Shown here piece after piece: positions 49,120 to 58,211 of a DNA stretch of 64,000 nucleotides. The notes under the pieces are model-generated. The model made no database searches and had not been told where the DNA came from. It worked only from the letters and a program-made list of their open reading frames with translations. Positions within the stretch are counted from its first letter, which is position 1. Every line of letters starts with the position of its first letter. Origin of the DNA: Georgenia muralis (GTDB taxonomy: Bacteria; Actinomycetota; Actinomycetes; Actinomycetales; Actinomycetaceae); contig NZ_RKRA01000001.1 of NCBI RefSeq assembly GCF_003814705.1, positions 3,230,776 through 3,294,775 of the forward strand. Direction: 5' to 3'. A program made the position numbers and the translations under genes.

Positions 49120-50880
49120 CTATCGGCGGCGCAGCAGCGCGAGGAACATCGCGTCGGTGCCGTGCAGGTCGGGCCAGAGCTGGACGTACGGGCCGGTCAG
49201 TCCCGGCAGCGGCTCCACGGTGATGTCGTCGAGGACGGCGACGGCGTCGAGGACCTCGACGTCGTCGCGGCGGCGCAGGACGTCCTCGACGACCGCCCGG
49301 GTCTCGGCCAGGTGGGGCGAGCACGTCACGTACGCGACCACTCCCCCGGGCCGGACCGATTCGAGCGCCGACGTGAGCAGGTCGCGCTGGAGCGGCGAGA
49401 GGGCGGTGAGGTCCCCGGGCGTGCGCCGCCAGCGTGACTCCGGCCGACGGCGCAGCGCACCCAGGCCCGTGCAGGGGGCGTCGACCATGACGCGGTCGTA
49501 GCTCGCCGGGAACAGCTCCCCGACCTCGCGGCCGTCGCCTACCCGCACCTCGACCGTGCCGGCAGGGACCGCTGCGACCGACCCGCGCACCAGGCCGGCC
49601 CGGTGCGGCGCGACCTCGTTGGCCAGGAGGTGGGCGCCGCGCTGGTGGGCGAGGGCGCCGAGGAGGGCCGCCTTGCCGCCGGGCCCGGCGCACAGGTCGA
49701 GCCACTGCCGGTCGTGGGCGGCGCCCTCGCGGTCCGGGCCCAGCGGGGCAGCGGCCAGCGCCAGGGCGACGAGCTGGGAGCCCTCGTCCTGGACGCCGGC
49801 GGCGGCCCGGCGGACCGAGGGCAGCAACGCCGGGTCGCCGCCGCCCGGTACGAGGGCCACGGGCGACCAGCGGCCCCGCCGGACCCCGGACTCCCCCGCG
49901 CGGGCAGCCTCGTCGGCCAGCGCGTCGGTGGTCACCAGGCCTGGGCGGGCGACGAGCGCCACCCGGGGTGCGGCGTTGTCCGCGGCGAGCAGACCCGGCA
50001 GGTCGGCTGCGGGGCGACCGTGGGCCACCAGGGCCTGCCGCAGCGCGCGGGTGATCCACTCCGGGTGGGACTCGGTGCGCGACAGGACGGCGACGTCGTC
50101 GCCGAGTGGCGCGTCCTCGGTGGCGTCCCGCTCCCCCGCTCCGTCCGCTCCGTCGGTGCGGTCGGTGCGGTCGGTGCGGTCGGTGCGGTCGGTGCGGCCG
50201 GCGCGGTTGGTCCGGTCGGTGCGGTCGGTGCGGTCGGTGTGGCCGGCGCGGTTGGCCTTGCCGGCGGGCGGGGCGAGCACGGCGAGCCACTCCTGGAGAC
50301 TGCGCCGGGCCACCGCGCGCAGCACGGCGTTGACCAGCCCGGCCGGGGCGGGCCCCACGCTCGCGCGGGTGAGGGTGACGGTCTCGGAGACCGCTGCGTG
50401 GACGGGCACGCGCATGCCGAGGATCTGGTGGGCGCCCAGGCGCAGGAGGTCCAGGACGGGGGCGTCCAGTGCGGTGAGCGGACGGCCGTTCGTGCACTGC
50501 TCGAGCACGGCGTCGTAGCGGCCGCGCAGCCGCAGGGTGCCGTAGGCGAGCTCGGTGGCGAAGGCGGCGTCGCGCCCGGTGAGGCCGCGCTCGCGCAGGA
50601 GGACCGGCAGGACGAGGTTCGCGTAGGCGTCGGACTCCCGGACCTCGCGCAGAACTTCGTACGCCACGGCCCGGGCGGGGTCGGGCCTGCCCGGCCGCCG
50701 CGCGCCGTCCCGGCGGACCGCTCCGTCGCGGCCCTGGCCGTCCCGGCGGACCGCTCCGTCGCGACCCTGGCCGTCCCGGCGTCTGCCGCTGTCACGGCCC
50801 GGCGGACGGCCGCGGTCGTGCCCGGAGTCCCCGCCCGACCGGCCCGCTCCGCCGGCGCGCCCCGTCCGGTCCGGGCTCAC
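49120..50880 (-). CDS. rsmB: 16S rRNA cytosine-C5 methyltransferase, RsmB type
   Basis: A 586-residue rRNA methyltransferase, longer than the usual 430-480. The N-terminal NusB-like domain is residues 55-200 ([14 protein letters not shown]... [13 protein letters not shown]). The catalytic part has [16 protein letters not shown] for SAM, the conserved PC motif in [15 protein letters not shown], and the nucleophile Cys in [13 protein letters not shown]. Two repeat-rich low-complexity segments are inserted: Arg/Asp/Gly repeats at the N-terminus and a T-D-R repeat between the domains. GTG at 50880 overlaps the fmt stop. Confidence 0.92.
   Translation of the reverse strand: MSPDRTGRAGGAGRSGGDSGHDRGRPPGRDSGRRRDGQGRDGAVRRDGQGRDGAVRRDGARRPGRPDPARAVAYEVLREVRESDAYANLVLPVLLRERGLTGRDAAFATELAYGTLRLRGRYDAVLEQCTNGRPLTALDAPVLDLLRLGAHQILGMRVPVHAAVSETVTLTRASVGPAPAGLVNAVLRAVARRSLQEWLAVLAPPAGKANRAGHTDRTDRTDRTNRAGRTDRTDRTDRTDRTDGADGAGERDATEDAPLGDDVAVLSRTESHPEWITRALRQALVAHGRPAADLPGLLAADNAAPRVALVARPGLVTTDALADEAARAGESGVRRGRWSPVALVPGGGDPALLPSVRRAAAGVQDEGSQLVALALAAAPLGPDREGAAHDRQWLDLCAGPGGKAALLGALAHQRGAHLLANEVAPHRAGLVRGSVAAVPAGTVEVRVGDGREVGELFPASYDRVMVDAPCTGLGALRRRPESRWRRTPGDLTALSPLQRDLLTSALESVRPGGVVAYVTCSPHLAETRAVVEDVLRRRDDVEVLDAVAVLDDITVEPLPGLTGPYVQLWPDLHGTDAMFLALLRRR
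50152..50255. repeat. 9-base minisatellite within rsmB
   Basis: About ten copies of a GTCGGTGCG-type unit, with GCGCGGTTG variants, in frame with rsmB. They encode a run of Thr-Asp-Arg triplets between the RNA-binding and catalytic domains. Confidence 0.85.
50708..50780. repeat. 33-base repeat near the 5' end of rsmB
   Basis: Two near-identical 33-base copies carrying CGGCGGACCGCTCCGTCGCG, which encode a repeated [11 protein letters not shown] segment before the NusB-like domain. Confidence 0.75.
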
Positions 50881-51815
50881 GAGGACGGCCCGAGGATCGT
50901 CCCGGGCGCCGGGCGGGCGCCGCGCGCCCAGGCCTCCGCCGCCATCCAGCCCTTCCCCGCCGGGGCGACGTCGCCCAGCGCCACCGCGACCGAGCCCGTG
51001 CCGACGAGCACCTCGTGCTTGCCGGCCCGCATCTCGCCCGGGCGCAGGTCGTCCACGTCGGGCCGGGGCCGGACCGGGGCGAGTTTGAGTCGCGACCCGT
51101 CCGGGAGTGTCGTCCACGCGCCGGGCGCAGGCGTGCACCCGCGCACGAGGCGGTCCACGGCGAGGGCCGGGTCGACCCAGCGGACGCGGGCGTCGGCCGC
51201 CTCGAGCTTGGCGGCGTGGCTCAGCCCGTCGGTGCCCTGCGGCTGGGGCCGGGCGGAGCCGTCGGCGATGGCGTCGAGGGTGGCGACGAGCAGACCGGCA
51301 CCGGAGACGGCGAGACGCGCGAGGAGCTCACCGGCGGTGTCGCGGGGGCGGACGTCCTCGGTGAGCGTGCCGTAGACCGGGCCGGTGTCCAGGCCCTGCT
51401 CGATCCGGAAGGTGCTGGCACCGGTGACCTCGTCGCCGGCGATGAGGGCCCGCTGCACGGGCGCGGCACCGCGCCAGGCGGGCAGGAGCGAGAAGTGCAG
51501 GTTCACCCAGCCGTGGGTGGGGACGTCCAGGAGGTGCGCCGGGATGATGTTGCCGTAGGCGACCACCGGTGCGGCGTCGACGCCGAGGTCCGCGAGCTGC
51601 TCGGCGACTCCGTCCTCACGCAGGGTGCGCGGGGTGAGGCGGCGGATGCCCTCCTCCCGGGCGAGCGCCGCGACGGGGCTGGCCGCCATCCCCCGGCCCC
51701 GGCCGCGCGGGGCGTCGGGACGGGTGAGGACGGCGACGACGTCGTGGGCCGAGCCGATGAGGGCGCGCAGGGAGGGAAGGGCCACCTCGGGGGTGCCGGC
51801 GAACAGCAGGCGCAT
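50877..51815 (-). CDS. fmt: Methionyl-tRNA formyltransferase
   Basis: A 312-residue enzyme that formylates initiator Met-tRNA. The formyltransferase core is visible: [20 protein letters not shown], then [61 protein letters not shown] with the catalytic Asn-His pair. The C-terminal OB-like domain follows. ATG at 51815. It overlaps rsmB, an arrangement conserved in actinobacteria. Confidence 0.95.
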   Translation of the reverse strand: MRLLFAGTPEVALPSLRALIGSAHDVVAVLTRPDAPRGRGRGMAASPVAALAREEGIRRLTPRTLREDGVAEQLADLGVDAAPVVAYGNIIPAHLLDVPTHGWVNLHFSLLPAWRGAAPVQRALIAGDEVTGASTFRIEQGLDTGPVYGTLTEDVRPRDTAGELLARLAVSGAGLLVATLDAIADGSARPQPQGTDGLSHAAKLEAADARVRWVDPALAVDRLVRGCTPAPGAWTTLPDGSRLKLAPVRPRPDVDDLRPGEMRAGKHEVLVGTGSVAVALGDVAPAGKGWMAAEAWARGARPAPGTILGPSS

Positions 51816-51837
51816 GGTCGGCAAGTCTAGGTGCCGC

Positions 51838-53889
51838 TCACCACAGGTCCGGGGGGTCCACCTGGACCCGGACCGAGCCCTCCTCCTTCCGGGCGCTGCG
51901 CACGGCGGAGGCCTGGGCGAGACGTCGGCCAAGACCCGTCCCGCTCCGGCGCCCCACCCGCAGGACCGCCCGGACGCCGTCGTCGGCCGGGACCGGCCCG
52001 AGGACCTCCAGCCCGGGCAGCCCCTCGCCGGCGCGGAGGTGGTCGAGGAACGAGCGCACGGCCGCCGCCGGGCCCTCGACGATCGCGAGCCGGACGGCCG
52101 GTGGGAAGGACAGCTCGGTCCGCTCGGCGAGCTCGCGCGCGGCGAAGCCGGCCGGGTCCCAGCGCACGAGCGCCTGCGCCGGGACCGGCGCGGGCCGGCC
52201 CAGGAGCATGACGCGTCCGCCGTCGGCCGCGGCCCGGACGAGCGCGGCCGCCCCGGTCCACCGCCGCAGCGCCTCGGCCGATGCCCACAGCTCCGGTCGG
52301 GAGGTCAGGACCGCGCCGTCGAGCAGGAGGGCGCCGGCGTAGCCGCCGCGGGCCACCGGCTCCGCGCCCGGGGTGGCGACCACGAGCCGGGGACGGTCGT
52401 CCACGGTCTCGACCACCCCGTGCGCGGCGGTGGTGCCCGAGACGACGACCGGGACCGAGGGGAAGGCCCGCCCGAGCTCCTCGGCGGTCCGGTCCGAGCC
52501 CACCCGCGCCGCGCGCAGCGCCGTGTGCGCGCAGGTGCTGCACGACCAGTCCACCGCGGGCCGGCCGCACCACGAGCAGGCGGGCACGGCGCCGGCGCGG
52601 TCGAGCCGGAGCGGGCCGTGGCAGGCACGGCACCGCGCCGGCTCGTGGCACCGGGCGCAGGCGACGACCGGTAGGTACCCCGAGCGTGGCACCTGGACGA
52701 GGACGGGCCCGGTCTCGAGCGCGGTGCGGGCGAGCTGCCACGCGGCGTGCGGGATGCGGGCCGCGGCGGCGGGGCCCTCGCGGGCGAGGTCGACGTCGGT
52801 GGGGGCCTCGACCCGCGGCGCGGCACGGCGCACGACCGCGCGGGGCGGCTGGACGGGGTGCGCCCAGCCGGTCTCGACGAGGAGCTGGGCCTCCACCGTC
52901 CGCGTGTGCCCGCCCAGCAGGAGCGCGGCGCCCTCCTGCTCGGCCCGCAGGACCAGGACCTGCCGGGCGTGCGGGTAGGGCGCGCGGGGCTCGGCGAGGC
53001 GGTCGTCGCCGTCGTCGAAGCAGGCGACGAGACCGAGTCGCCGCACCGGGGCGAAGGCTGCGGCACGGGTGCCCACGACCACTCGCGCCTCGCCGCGCAG
53101 CACCCGTAGGAAGCTGCGGTAGCGCCGGGCGGGGCCGTCCTCGGCGACGAGGCGCACGACCGGCTCGGCGGCGAGCTCGACGGTGAGCGCGGCGGTGACG
53201 GCCTCGACGTGGCGCGAGGTCGGTACGACGACGAGGACGCCTCGCCCGGACGCGAGCGTGGCGCGGGCGGCGAGGGCGAGCGCGCTCTCCCAGCCGGCGG
53301 CCGGCGTGGCTGCCGCCGGGGCGGCCGTCCACACGGCTCGGGGGCTGGCGCCGTCGGCGAGGTGCCGCAGGAACGCCGGGCCGCCGGTGAGGTCGGTCCA
53401 CGGGCCGGGCTCGGGCGCGTCGACCTCGGCGTCGGCCGGCGGCGCTGCCTTCTCCAGGACCGAGCGCTCGGTCGTGGCGTGCCGAGGCGGAACAGCCAGG
53501 CGGACGACGTCGACGAGGGTGCCGGCGTACCGGTCCGCGACGGCGCGGCACAGACGCAGGACCGCGGGTGTGAGCACCGGCACCGGCGAGACGGCGCGGC
53601 GCAGGGGGCTCAAAACCGAGCCGTGGTCGGTGTCGGAGCGTCGCTCGAGGACGTAGCCGGGCCGGTCCTGGCCCGCGAAGCGCACGTGCACGCGCGTCCC
53701 CGGCAGGGCGTCCTGCGACATGGACGGCGGGACGAGGTAGTCGAAGGGGTGGTCGAGGTGGGCCAGCGGGACGTCGACGACGACGCGGGCGACCGGGTCG
53801 GCGACGTCGCCGCCGTCGACCCGTACCGGCGCGGCCGCCGGCAGGTCGAGGAGCACCTCCTGCCGTCCCGCCGTCGTCATGGGTGTCAT
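51838..53889 (-). CDS. priA: Primosomal protein N', PriA-like, without helicase motifs
   Basis: A 683-residue protein with the PriA layout: an N-terminal 3' DNA-binding domain ([23 protein letters not shown]), central RecA-like lobes and the Cys-rich zinc region ([15 protein letters not shown]... CSWCGRP... CSTC). The Walker A position reads [17 protein letters not shown] with no GKT, and there is no DEAH box, as in other actinobacterial PriA proteins annotated as probable replication restart factors. It is therefore unlikely to be an ATP-driven helicase. ATG at 53889 is preferred; 53880 and 53910 are alternatives. Confidence 0.85.
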   Translation of the reverse strand: MTPMTTAGRQEVLLDLPAAAPVRVDGGDVADPVARVVVDVPLAHLDHPFDYLVPPSMSQDALPGTRVHVRFAGQDRPGYVLERRSDTDHGSVLSPLRRAVSPVPVLTPAVLRLCRAVADRYAGTLVDVVRLAVPPRHATTERSVLEKAAPPADAEVDAPEPGPWTDLTGGPAFLRHLADGASPRAVWTAAPAAATPAAGWESALALAARATLASGRGVLVVVPTSRHVEAVTAALTVELAAEPVVRLVAEDGPARRYRSFLRVLRGEARVVVGTRAAAFAPVRRLGLVACFDDGDDRLAEPRAPYPHARQVLVLRAEQEGAALLLGGHTRTVEAQLLVETGWAHPVQPPRAVVRRAAPRVEAPTDVDLAREGPAAAARIPHAAWQLARTALETGPVLVQVPRSGYLPVVACARCHEPARCRACHGPLRLDRAGAVPACSWCGRPAVDWSCSTCAHTALRAARVGSDRTAEELGRAFPSVPVVVSGTTAAHGVVETVDDRPRLVVATPGAEPVARGGYAGALLLDGAVLTSRPELWASAEALRRWTGAAALVRAAADGGRVMLLGRPAPVPAQALVRWDPAGFAARELAERTELSFPPAVRLAIVEGPAAAVRSFLDHLRAGEGLPGLEVLGPVPADDGVRAVLRVGRRSGTGLGRRLAQASAVRSARKEEGSVRVQVDPPDLW

Positions 53890-53965
53890 CTCATCACGGC
53901 CCGGGGACACGGGCGGTCGAGGGCGCCCGGGCCCCGCCGTGCTCGAGCCGCGGCTCGGCCGACAC

Positions 53966-55174
53966 TCAGGCCACGAACTCCTGCAGCGCCTCGGCGCGGT
54001 CGGTCCGCTCCCAGGTGAACTCGGGCAGCTCGCGGCCGAAGTGGCCGTAGGCGGAGGTGTGACGGTAGATCGGGCGCAGCAGGTCCAGGTCGCGGACGAT
54101 CGCGGCCGGGCGCAGGTCGAACACCTGACGCACGGCGTCGACGATCTTGTGCACGGGAACGCTCTCGGTGCCGAACGTCTCGACGAACAGGCCGACCGGG
54201 TGCGCCTTGCCGATGGCGTAGGCCACCTGCACCTCGCACCGGCGCGCCAGCCCGGCGGCGACGACGTTCTTGGCCACCCAGCGCATCGCGTACGAGCCGG
54301 ACCGGTCCACCTTCGAGGGGTCCTTGCCCGAGAACGCCCCGCCGCCGTGGCGGGCCATGCCGCCGTAGGTGTCGACGATGATCTTGCGCCCGGTCAGGCC
54401 GGCGTCGCCCATGGGTCCGCCGACGACGAACTTGCCGGTCGGGTTGACCAGCAGGTCGTGCCGGGCGGTGTCGAGATCGAGGTCGAGCTGGGCGAGCACC
54501 GGGGTGACGACCTCCTCGGCGACGGCCGAGCGCAGCCACCGCTGGGTGACGTCCTCGTCGTGCTGGGTCGAGACGACGAGGGTCTGCAGGTCGACGGCCC
54601 GGTCGCCCTCGTAGCCGATGGTCACCTGGGTCTTGCCGTCGGGTCGCAGGCCCGGGAGGATCCCCTCGCGCCGGACCGCGGCCAGGCGCTCGGCGAGGCG
54701 GTGCGCGAGGTGGATGGGCAGCGGCATGAGCGCGGCGGTGTCGTCGCAGGCGTAGCCGAACATCAGGCCCTGGTCGCCCGCGCCCTGCAGGTCGAGCGGG
54801 TCGTGGTCGCTCGCGTCGTCGCGGATCTCCAGCGACTTGCTCACGCCGGCGGAGATGTCCGGGGACTGCTGGCCGATCGAGACCGAGACGCCGCACGAGT
54901 CGCCGTCGAAGCCGACCGCGGAGGAGGTGTAGCCGATCCGGTTGACCTCGTCGCGCACGATCTGGGGGATCTCGACGTACGCCTCGGTGGTCACCTCCCC
55001 CACCACGTGCACCAGACCCGTGGTGACGACCGTCTCGACGGCCACCCGGGCGTCGGGGTCCTGCTCGAGGAGGGCGTCGAGGATGGAGTCGGAGATGCGG
55101 TCGCAGACCTTGTCGGGGTGTCCCTCGGTCACCGACTCGGAGGTGAACTGGCGCAGGCGGGGTGCTGAGGTCAC
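53966..55174 (-). CDS. metK: S-adenosylmethionine synthetase
   Basis: A 402-residue enzyme making SAM from methionine and ATP. The signatures [39 protein letters not shown] and [19 protein letters not shown] are intact, with the catalytic His and Lys residues within them. GTG at 55174 overlaps the coaBC stop. It provides the methyl donor for RsmB and for much of metabolism. The priA gene follows 76 bases downstream. Confidence 0.96.
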   Translation of the reverse strand: MTSAPRLRQFTSESVTEGHPDKVCDRISDSILDALLEQDPDARVAVETVVTTGLVHVVGEVTTEAYVEIPQIVRDEVNRIGYTSSAVGFDGDSCGVSVSIGQQSPDISAGVSKSLEIRDDASDHDPLDLQGAGDQGLMFGYACDDTAALMPLPIHLAHRLAERLAAVRREGILPGLRPDGKTQVTIGYEGDRAVDLQTLVVSTQHDEDVTQRWLRSAVAEEVVTPVLAQLDLDLDTARHDLLVNPTGKFVVGGPMGDAGLTGRKIIVDTYGGMARHGGGAFSGKDPSKVDRSGSYAMRWVAKNVVAAGLARRCEVQVAYAIGKAHPVGLFVETFGTESVPVHKIVDAVRQVFDLRPAAIVRDLDLLRPIYRHTSAYGHFGRELPEFTWERTDRAEALQEFVA

Positions 55175-56454
55175 CGGACGATCGTAGTCGCCGCGGCCAG
55201 ACGGGCGGTGATGGCGTCCAGCAGGGCGTCGGCGACGTCGTCCTTGGTCCCCGCGGCGCGGGCGACGACCTCGCCGGCGGCGTCCAGGACCGTGACCGAG
55301 TTCGGGACGTCGCCGAAGCCGGCCGCGGTGCCCACGGCGTTGACCGCCATGAGGTCCGCCCCCTTGCGGCGGGCCTTGGCGCGGCCGTGCTCGAGGACGT
55401 CCGCGTCGTCGTCGCCGGTCTCCGCGGCGAACCCGACGACGACCTGCCCCGGGCGAAGCCTCTCCGCGGCGAGCTCGGCGAGGATGTCCGGGTTCTCCAC
55501 GAGGGTGATCGGGGCGGGGGTGCCGCCGGGGGTCTTCTTGATCTTGTGCGCGGCGCTGGTGGTCGGACGGAAGTCCGCGACCGCGGCGGCCATGACGACG
55601 ACGTCGGCGGAGCGGGCGGCGTCGCGCACCGCCTCGCGCAGCTCGGCGGTCGTCTCGACGGGCACGACGGTCAGGGCGCCGAGCGGAGCGGTGAGAGCGG
55701 CGTCGACGTTGGCGGCGACGAGGGTGACCCTGGCCCCGCGCCGCGCCGCAGCGGCGGCCAGGGCGATCCCCTGTCGTCCGGACGAGCGGTTCCCGAGGAA
55801 ACGCACGGGGTCCAGGGGTTCGCGGGTACCGCCGGCGGAGACCACGACCTCGAGGCCGGCGAGGTCCGCCGTCGGGCTCGGCCGGCCCACGAGGGCCAGT
55901 GCGGCGGCCGCGATCGCCTCGGGCTCGGGCAGGCGACCGGCCCCGGTGTCGGTTCCGGTGAGGCGGCCGACGTCCGGGTCCAGGACGTGCGTGCCGCGGG
56001 CTCGCAGGGTGGCGACGTTGGCCTGCGTGGCGGGGTGGAGCCACATCTCGGTGTGCATCGCGGGGGCGAGCAGCACCGGGCACGTGACGGTGAGCAGGGT
56101 CGCGGTGAGGAGGTCGTCGGCCATGCCGGTGGCGGCGCGGGCGAGCAGATCCGCCGTCGCGGGGGCCACGACGACGAGGTCGGCGCCGCGGCCCAGGGCC
56201 ACGTGGTCGACGTGCTCGGCGTCGTCGAAGACGGAGGTGCGCACCGGCTCGCCGGACAGGGCCTCCCAGGTGGGGCGGCCCACCATCTGCAGGGCCGCCT
56301 CGGTGGGGACGACCCGGACGCGGTGGCCCGCCTCACGGAAGCGGCGAAGCAGGTAGGCGGCCTTGTAGGCGGCGATCCCGCCGGTGACCCCCAGGACGAT
56401 GCGCAGCGCGCCGCCACCCGGGGTGCCGGGGGCGGCGCGCACGTCGTCGGTCAT
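55171..56454 (-). CDS. coaBC: Phosphopantothenoylcysteine decarboxylase/synthetase
   Basis: A 427-residue bifunctional enzyme of coenzyme A synthesis. The FMN-dependent CoaC half is residues 15-190 ([44 protein letters not shown] with the catalytic His). The CoaB half is 200-420 ([49 protein letters not shown]). ATG at 56454, 10 bases after rpoZ. It uses FMN, so its need for flavin relates to the riboflavin genes. Confidence 0.94.
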   Translation of the reverse strand: MTDDVRAAPGTPGGGALRIVLGVTGGIAAYKAAYLLRRFREAGHRVRVVPTEAALQMVGRPTWEALSGEPVRTSVFDDAEHVDHVALGRGADLVVVAPATADLLARAATGMADDLLTATLLTVTCPVLLAPAMHTEMWLHPATQANVATLRARGTHVLDPDVGRLTGTDTGAGRLPEPEAIAAAALALVGRPSPTADLAGLEVVVSAGGTREPLDPVRFLGNRSSGRQGIALAAAAARRGARVTLVAANVDAALTAPLGALTVVPVETTAELREAVRDAARSADVVVMAAAVADFRPTTSAAHKIKKTPGGTPAPITLVENPDILAELAAERLRPGQVVVGFAAETGDDDADVLEHGRAKARRKGADLMAVNAVGTAAGFGDVPNSVTVLDAAGEVVARAAGTKDDVADALLDAITARLAAATTIVR

Positions 56455-56464
56455 GACCGGCCGG

Positions 56465-56728
56465 TCACTCCTCGATGGGGGTGAGGGTGAGCATGCCCTC
56501 GTTGATCTCACGCATCGCGATGGAGAGCGGCTTGTCCTCCTGCGCGGCGGGCACGAGCGGGCCGACGAACTCCAGGAGGCCCTCCTGCAGCTGGGCGTTG
56601 TAGGTGTTGATCTGACGGGCGCGCTTGGCCGCGTAGATCACCAGGGCGTACTTGGAGTCGACCTTCTCGAGCAGCTCGTCGATGGGCGGGTCGGTGATGC
56701 CCTCGGGGGCGGCGACGGTTCCGTACAT
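56465..56728 (-). CDS. rpoZ: RNA polymerase omega subunit
   Basis: An 87-residue subunit that aids assembly of the beta-prime subunit. The block [31 protein letters not shown] is the conserved omega core, with the acidic C-terminus ([15 protein letters not shown]). ATG at 56728. It lies between gmk and coaBC in the conserved order. Confidence 0.94.
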   Translation of the reverse strand: MYGTVAAPEGITDPPIDELLEKVDSKYALVIYAAKRARQINTYNAQLQEGLLEFVGPLVPAAQEDKPLSIAMREINEGMLTLTPIEE

Positions 56729-56795
56729 GCGTGACCTTCTCTTCCAGCCGGGGGTGCGCTGCCGCTGGGCGCGCGCACGCATACAGCCGCCCAGT

Positions 56796-57407
56796 CTACC
56801 TGGCGGCCAGGCCCATCAGCGCCAGCACCTCGTCCGTGGCGCGCGTCACGTCGTCGTTGACCACGACGTGGTCGAACTCGGCGACGGCGGCGAGCTCCTC
56901 CCGGGCGGTGGCCAGGCGGCGCGCACGCTCCTCCTCGCTCTCGGTGCCACGTCCGACGAGCCTGCGCACGAGCTCGTCGAAGTCCGGCGGCGCCAGGAAC
57001 ACGAACCGCGCCTCCGGCATCGCCGCGCGGACCTGCCGGGCACCCTGGAGGTCGACCTCGACGAACACGGGCCTGCCGGCCGACAGCTGCTCCTCGACCG
57101 GCAGGCGGGGGGTGCCGTAGCGGTTGCGGCCGTGCACGAGCGCCCACTCGAGCATCTGCCCGGAGGCGACCAGCTCGTCGAAGCGTTCGTGGCTGATGAA
57201 GTGGTAGTGGACCCCGTCGACCTCGCCGGGGCGAGGCGGTCGCGTCGTGGCCGAGACGGAGATCCAGAGGTCGGGGTGGCGACGGCGCATCTCGGCCATC
57301 ACCGTTCCCTTGCCCACCGCGGTGGGACCGGACAGGACGGTCAGGCGCGCGGCGTCCGGCCGGGTCACGGGCACGCTTGTCGGGAGGGCGTCGGTCATGG
57401 CGGACAT
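56796..57407 (-). CDS. gmk: Guanylate kinase
   Basis: A 203-residue enzyme converting GMP to GDP. The phosphate loop is [12 protein letters not shown], then [23 protein letters not shown] for GMP binding, and [38 protein letters not shown]. Note the Ala-Val in the P-loop (SGPTAVGKG), which is within family variation. ATG at 57407; 57398 is an in-frame alternative. The rpoZ gene lies 67 bases downstream. Confidence 0.94.
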   Translation of the reverse strand: MSAMTDALPTSVPVTRPDAARLTVLSGPTAVGKGTVMAEMRRRHPDLWISVSATTRPPRPGEVDGVHYHFISHERFDELVASGQMLEWALVHGRNRYGTPRLPVEEQLSAGRPVFVEVDLQGARQVRAAMPEARFVFLAPPDFDELVRRLVGRGTESEEERARRLATAREELAAVAEFDHVVVNDDVTRATDEVLALMGLAAR

Positions 57408-57569
57408 CCTGCCATCGGCGGCTGACAGGATCTCCCGGCCACGGACCCGCGGCGGCCCGCCCGGCGAGGGTCCGTCGGTCCGGGCACTGATGGTGCGGTC
57501 CGGCGCCGACGGTGCGGCGCGGCGCGGGCGGTGCAGGGTCTGGGCGTGCAGGGGCCCGGGCGTGCGAGC

Positions 57570-57911
57570 TCAGCCGAAGCGGTCGACGAGTGCGGCGCTC
57601 TGGTGCGGACCCAGGCCTCGGACACGCCGTGCCTCGGAGATACCGATCTCGGCCATGAGGTTCCGGGCGGTGGCCTTCCCCACGCCGGGCATGGACTCGA
57701 GGAGCGAGACGACCTTGAGTTTGCCTAGCGCCTCGTCCGTCTGGGCGGCCTCGAGGACCTCGGAGAGCTTGACCTGGGAGTACTTCAGCTTGTTCTTGAC
57801 CTCGGCGCGTGTGGCTCGGGCGGCAGCCGCCTTCCGCAGGGCGTCGGCTCGCTGTTCCGGGGTCAGCGGGGGCAGTGCCACGGCGGTCACCTCGTCGGGT
57901 CGCAGGGACAT
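57570..57911 (-). CDS. mihF: Integration host factor, actinobacterial type (mIHF)
   Basis: A 113-residue actinobacterial nucleoid protein, unrelated to E. coli IHF. The family core is visible: KLKYSQVKLSEVLEAAQTDEALGKLKVVSLLESMPGVGKATARNLMAEIGISEARRVRGLG, containing a helix-hairpin-helix-like element. It bends DNA and is essential in mycobacteria. ATG at 57911. It lies next to gmk, as in M. tuberculosis. Confidence 0.94.
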   Translation of the reverse strand: MSLRPDEVTAVALPPLTPEQRADALRKAAAARATRAEVKNKLKYSQVKLSEVLEAAQTDEALGKLKVVSLLESMPGVGKATARNLMAEIGISEARRVRGLGPHQSAALVDRFG

Positions 57912-58211
57912 AGCACGGACGTCATCAGCGACGTTGTGCTGAACGTAGCGACTCCCCCGGGGTCCGGCAACGGTTGAGGTTTGCGGTCCTAGGCATCGGA
58001 ATCTCTGGGTCCTCCGCGGTGTGTCGCTGCCACGGTCCGGATCTCATCCGAGCTGCCCGCGCACCACCGATCCACCCTGCACATGGCTGCGCGCCCGTGG
58101 TTGTCCACACCCGTTGAGCCGGTGTGGGTGGGCCGGTCTAGCGTTCTGTACAGACGTTCTACCTGGTCGGTCGGTCGGCAAGAGGGGGTGGTCCTGGTGG
58201 CGGAGGGTGTG
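57912..58211. other. Promoter gap between mihF and the DUF222/HNH gene
   Basis: 300 bases with no gene. It contains the promoter of mihF on the left, a TTGTCCACA match to a DnaA box at 58101-58109, and a GTTCTGTACAGACGTTCT repeat at 58143-58160 near the promoter of the HNH gene. No RNA gene seen. Confidence 0.5.
58101..58109 (+). promoter_or_regulatory. Single DnaA-box-like sequence
   Basis: TTGTCCACA matches the DnaA box consensus of high-GC actinobacteria. A single box in a promoter region is not an origin, and may be chance or a DnaA-regulated site. Confidence 0.35.

Noticed and set aside
58101-58109. DnaA box taken as a replication origin
   Set aside because: Only one box, with no AT-rich unwinding region and no dnaA or dnaN beside it.
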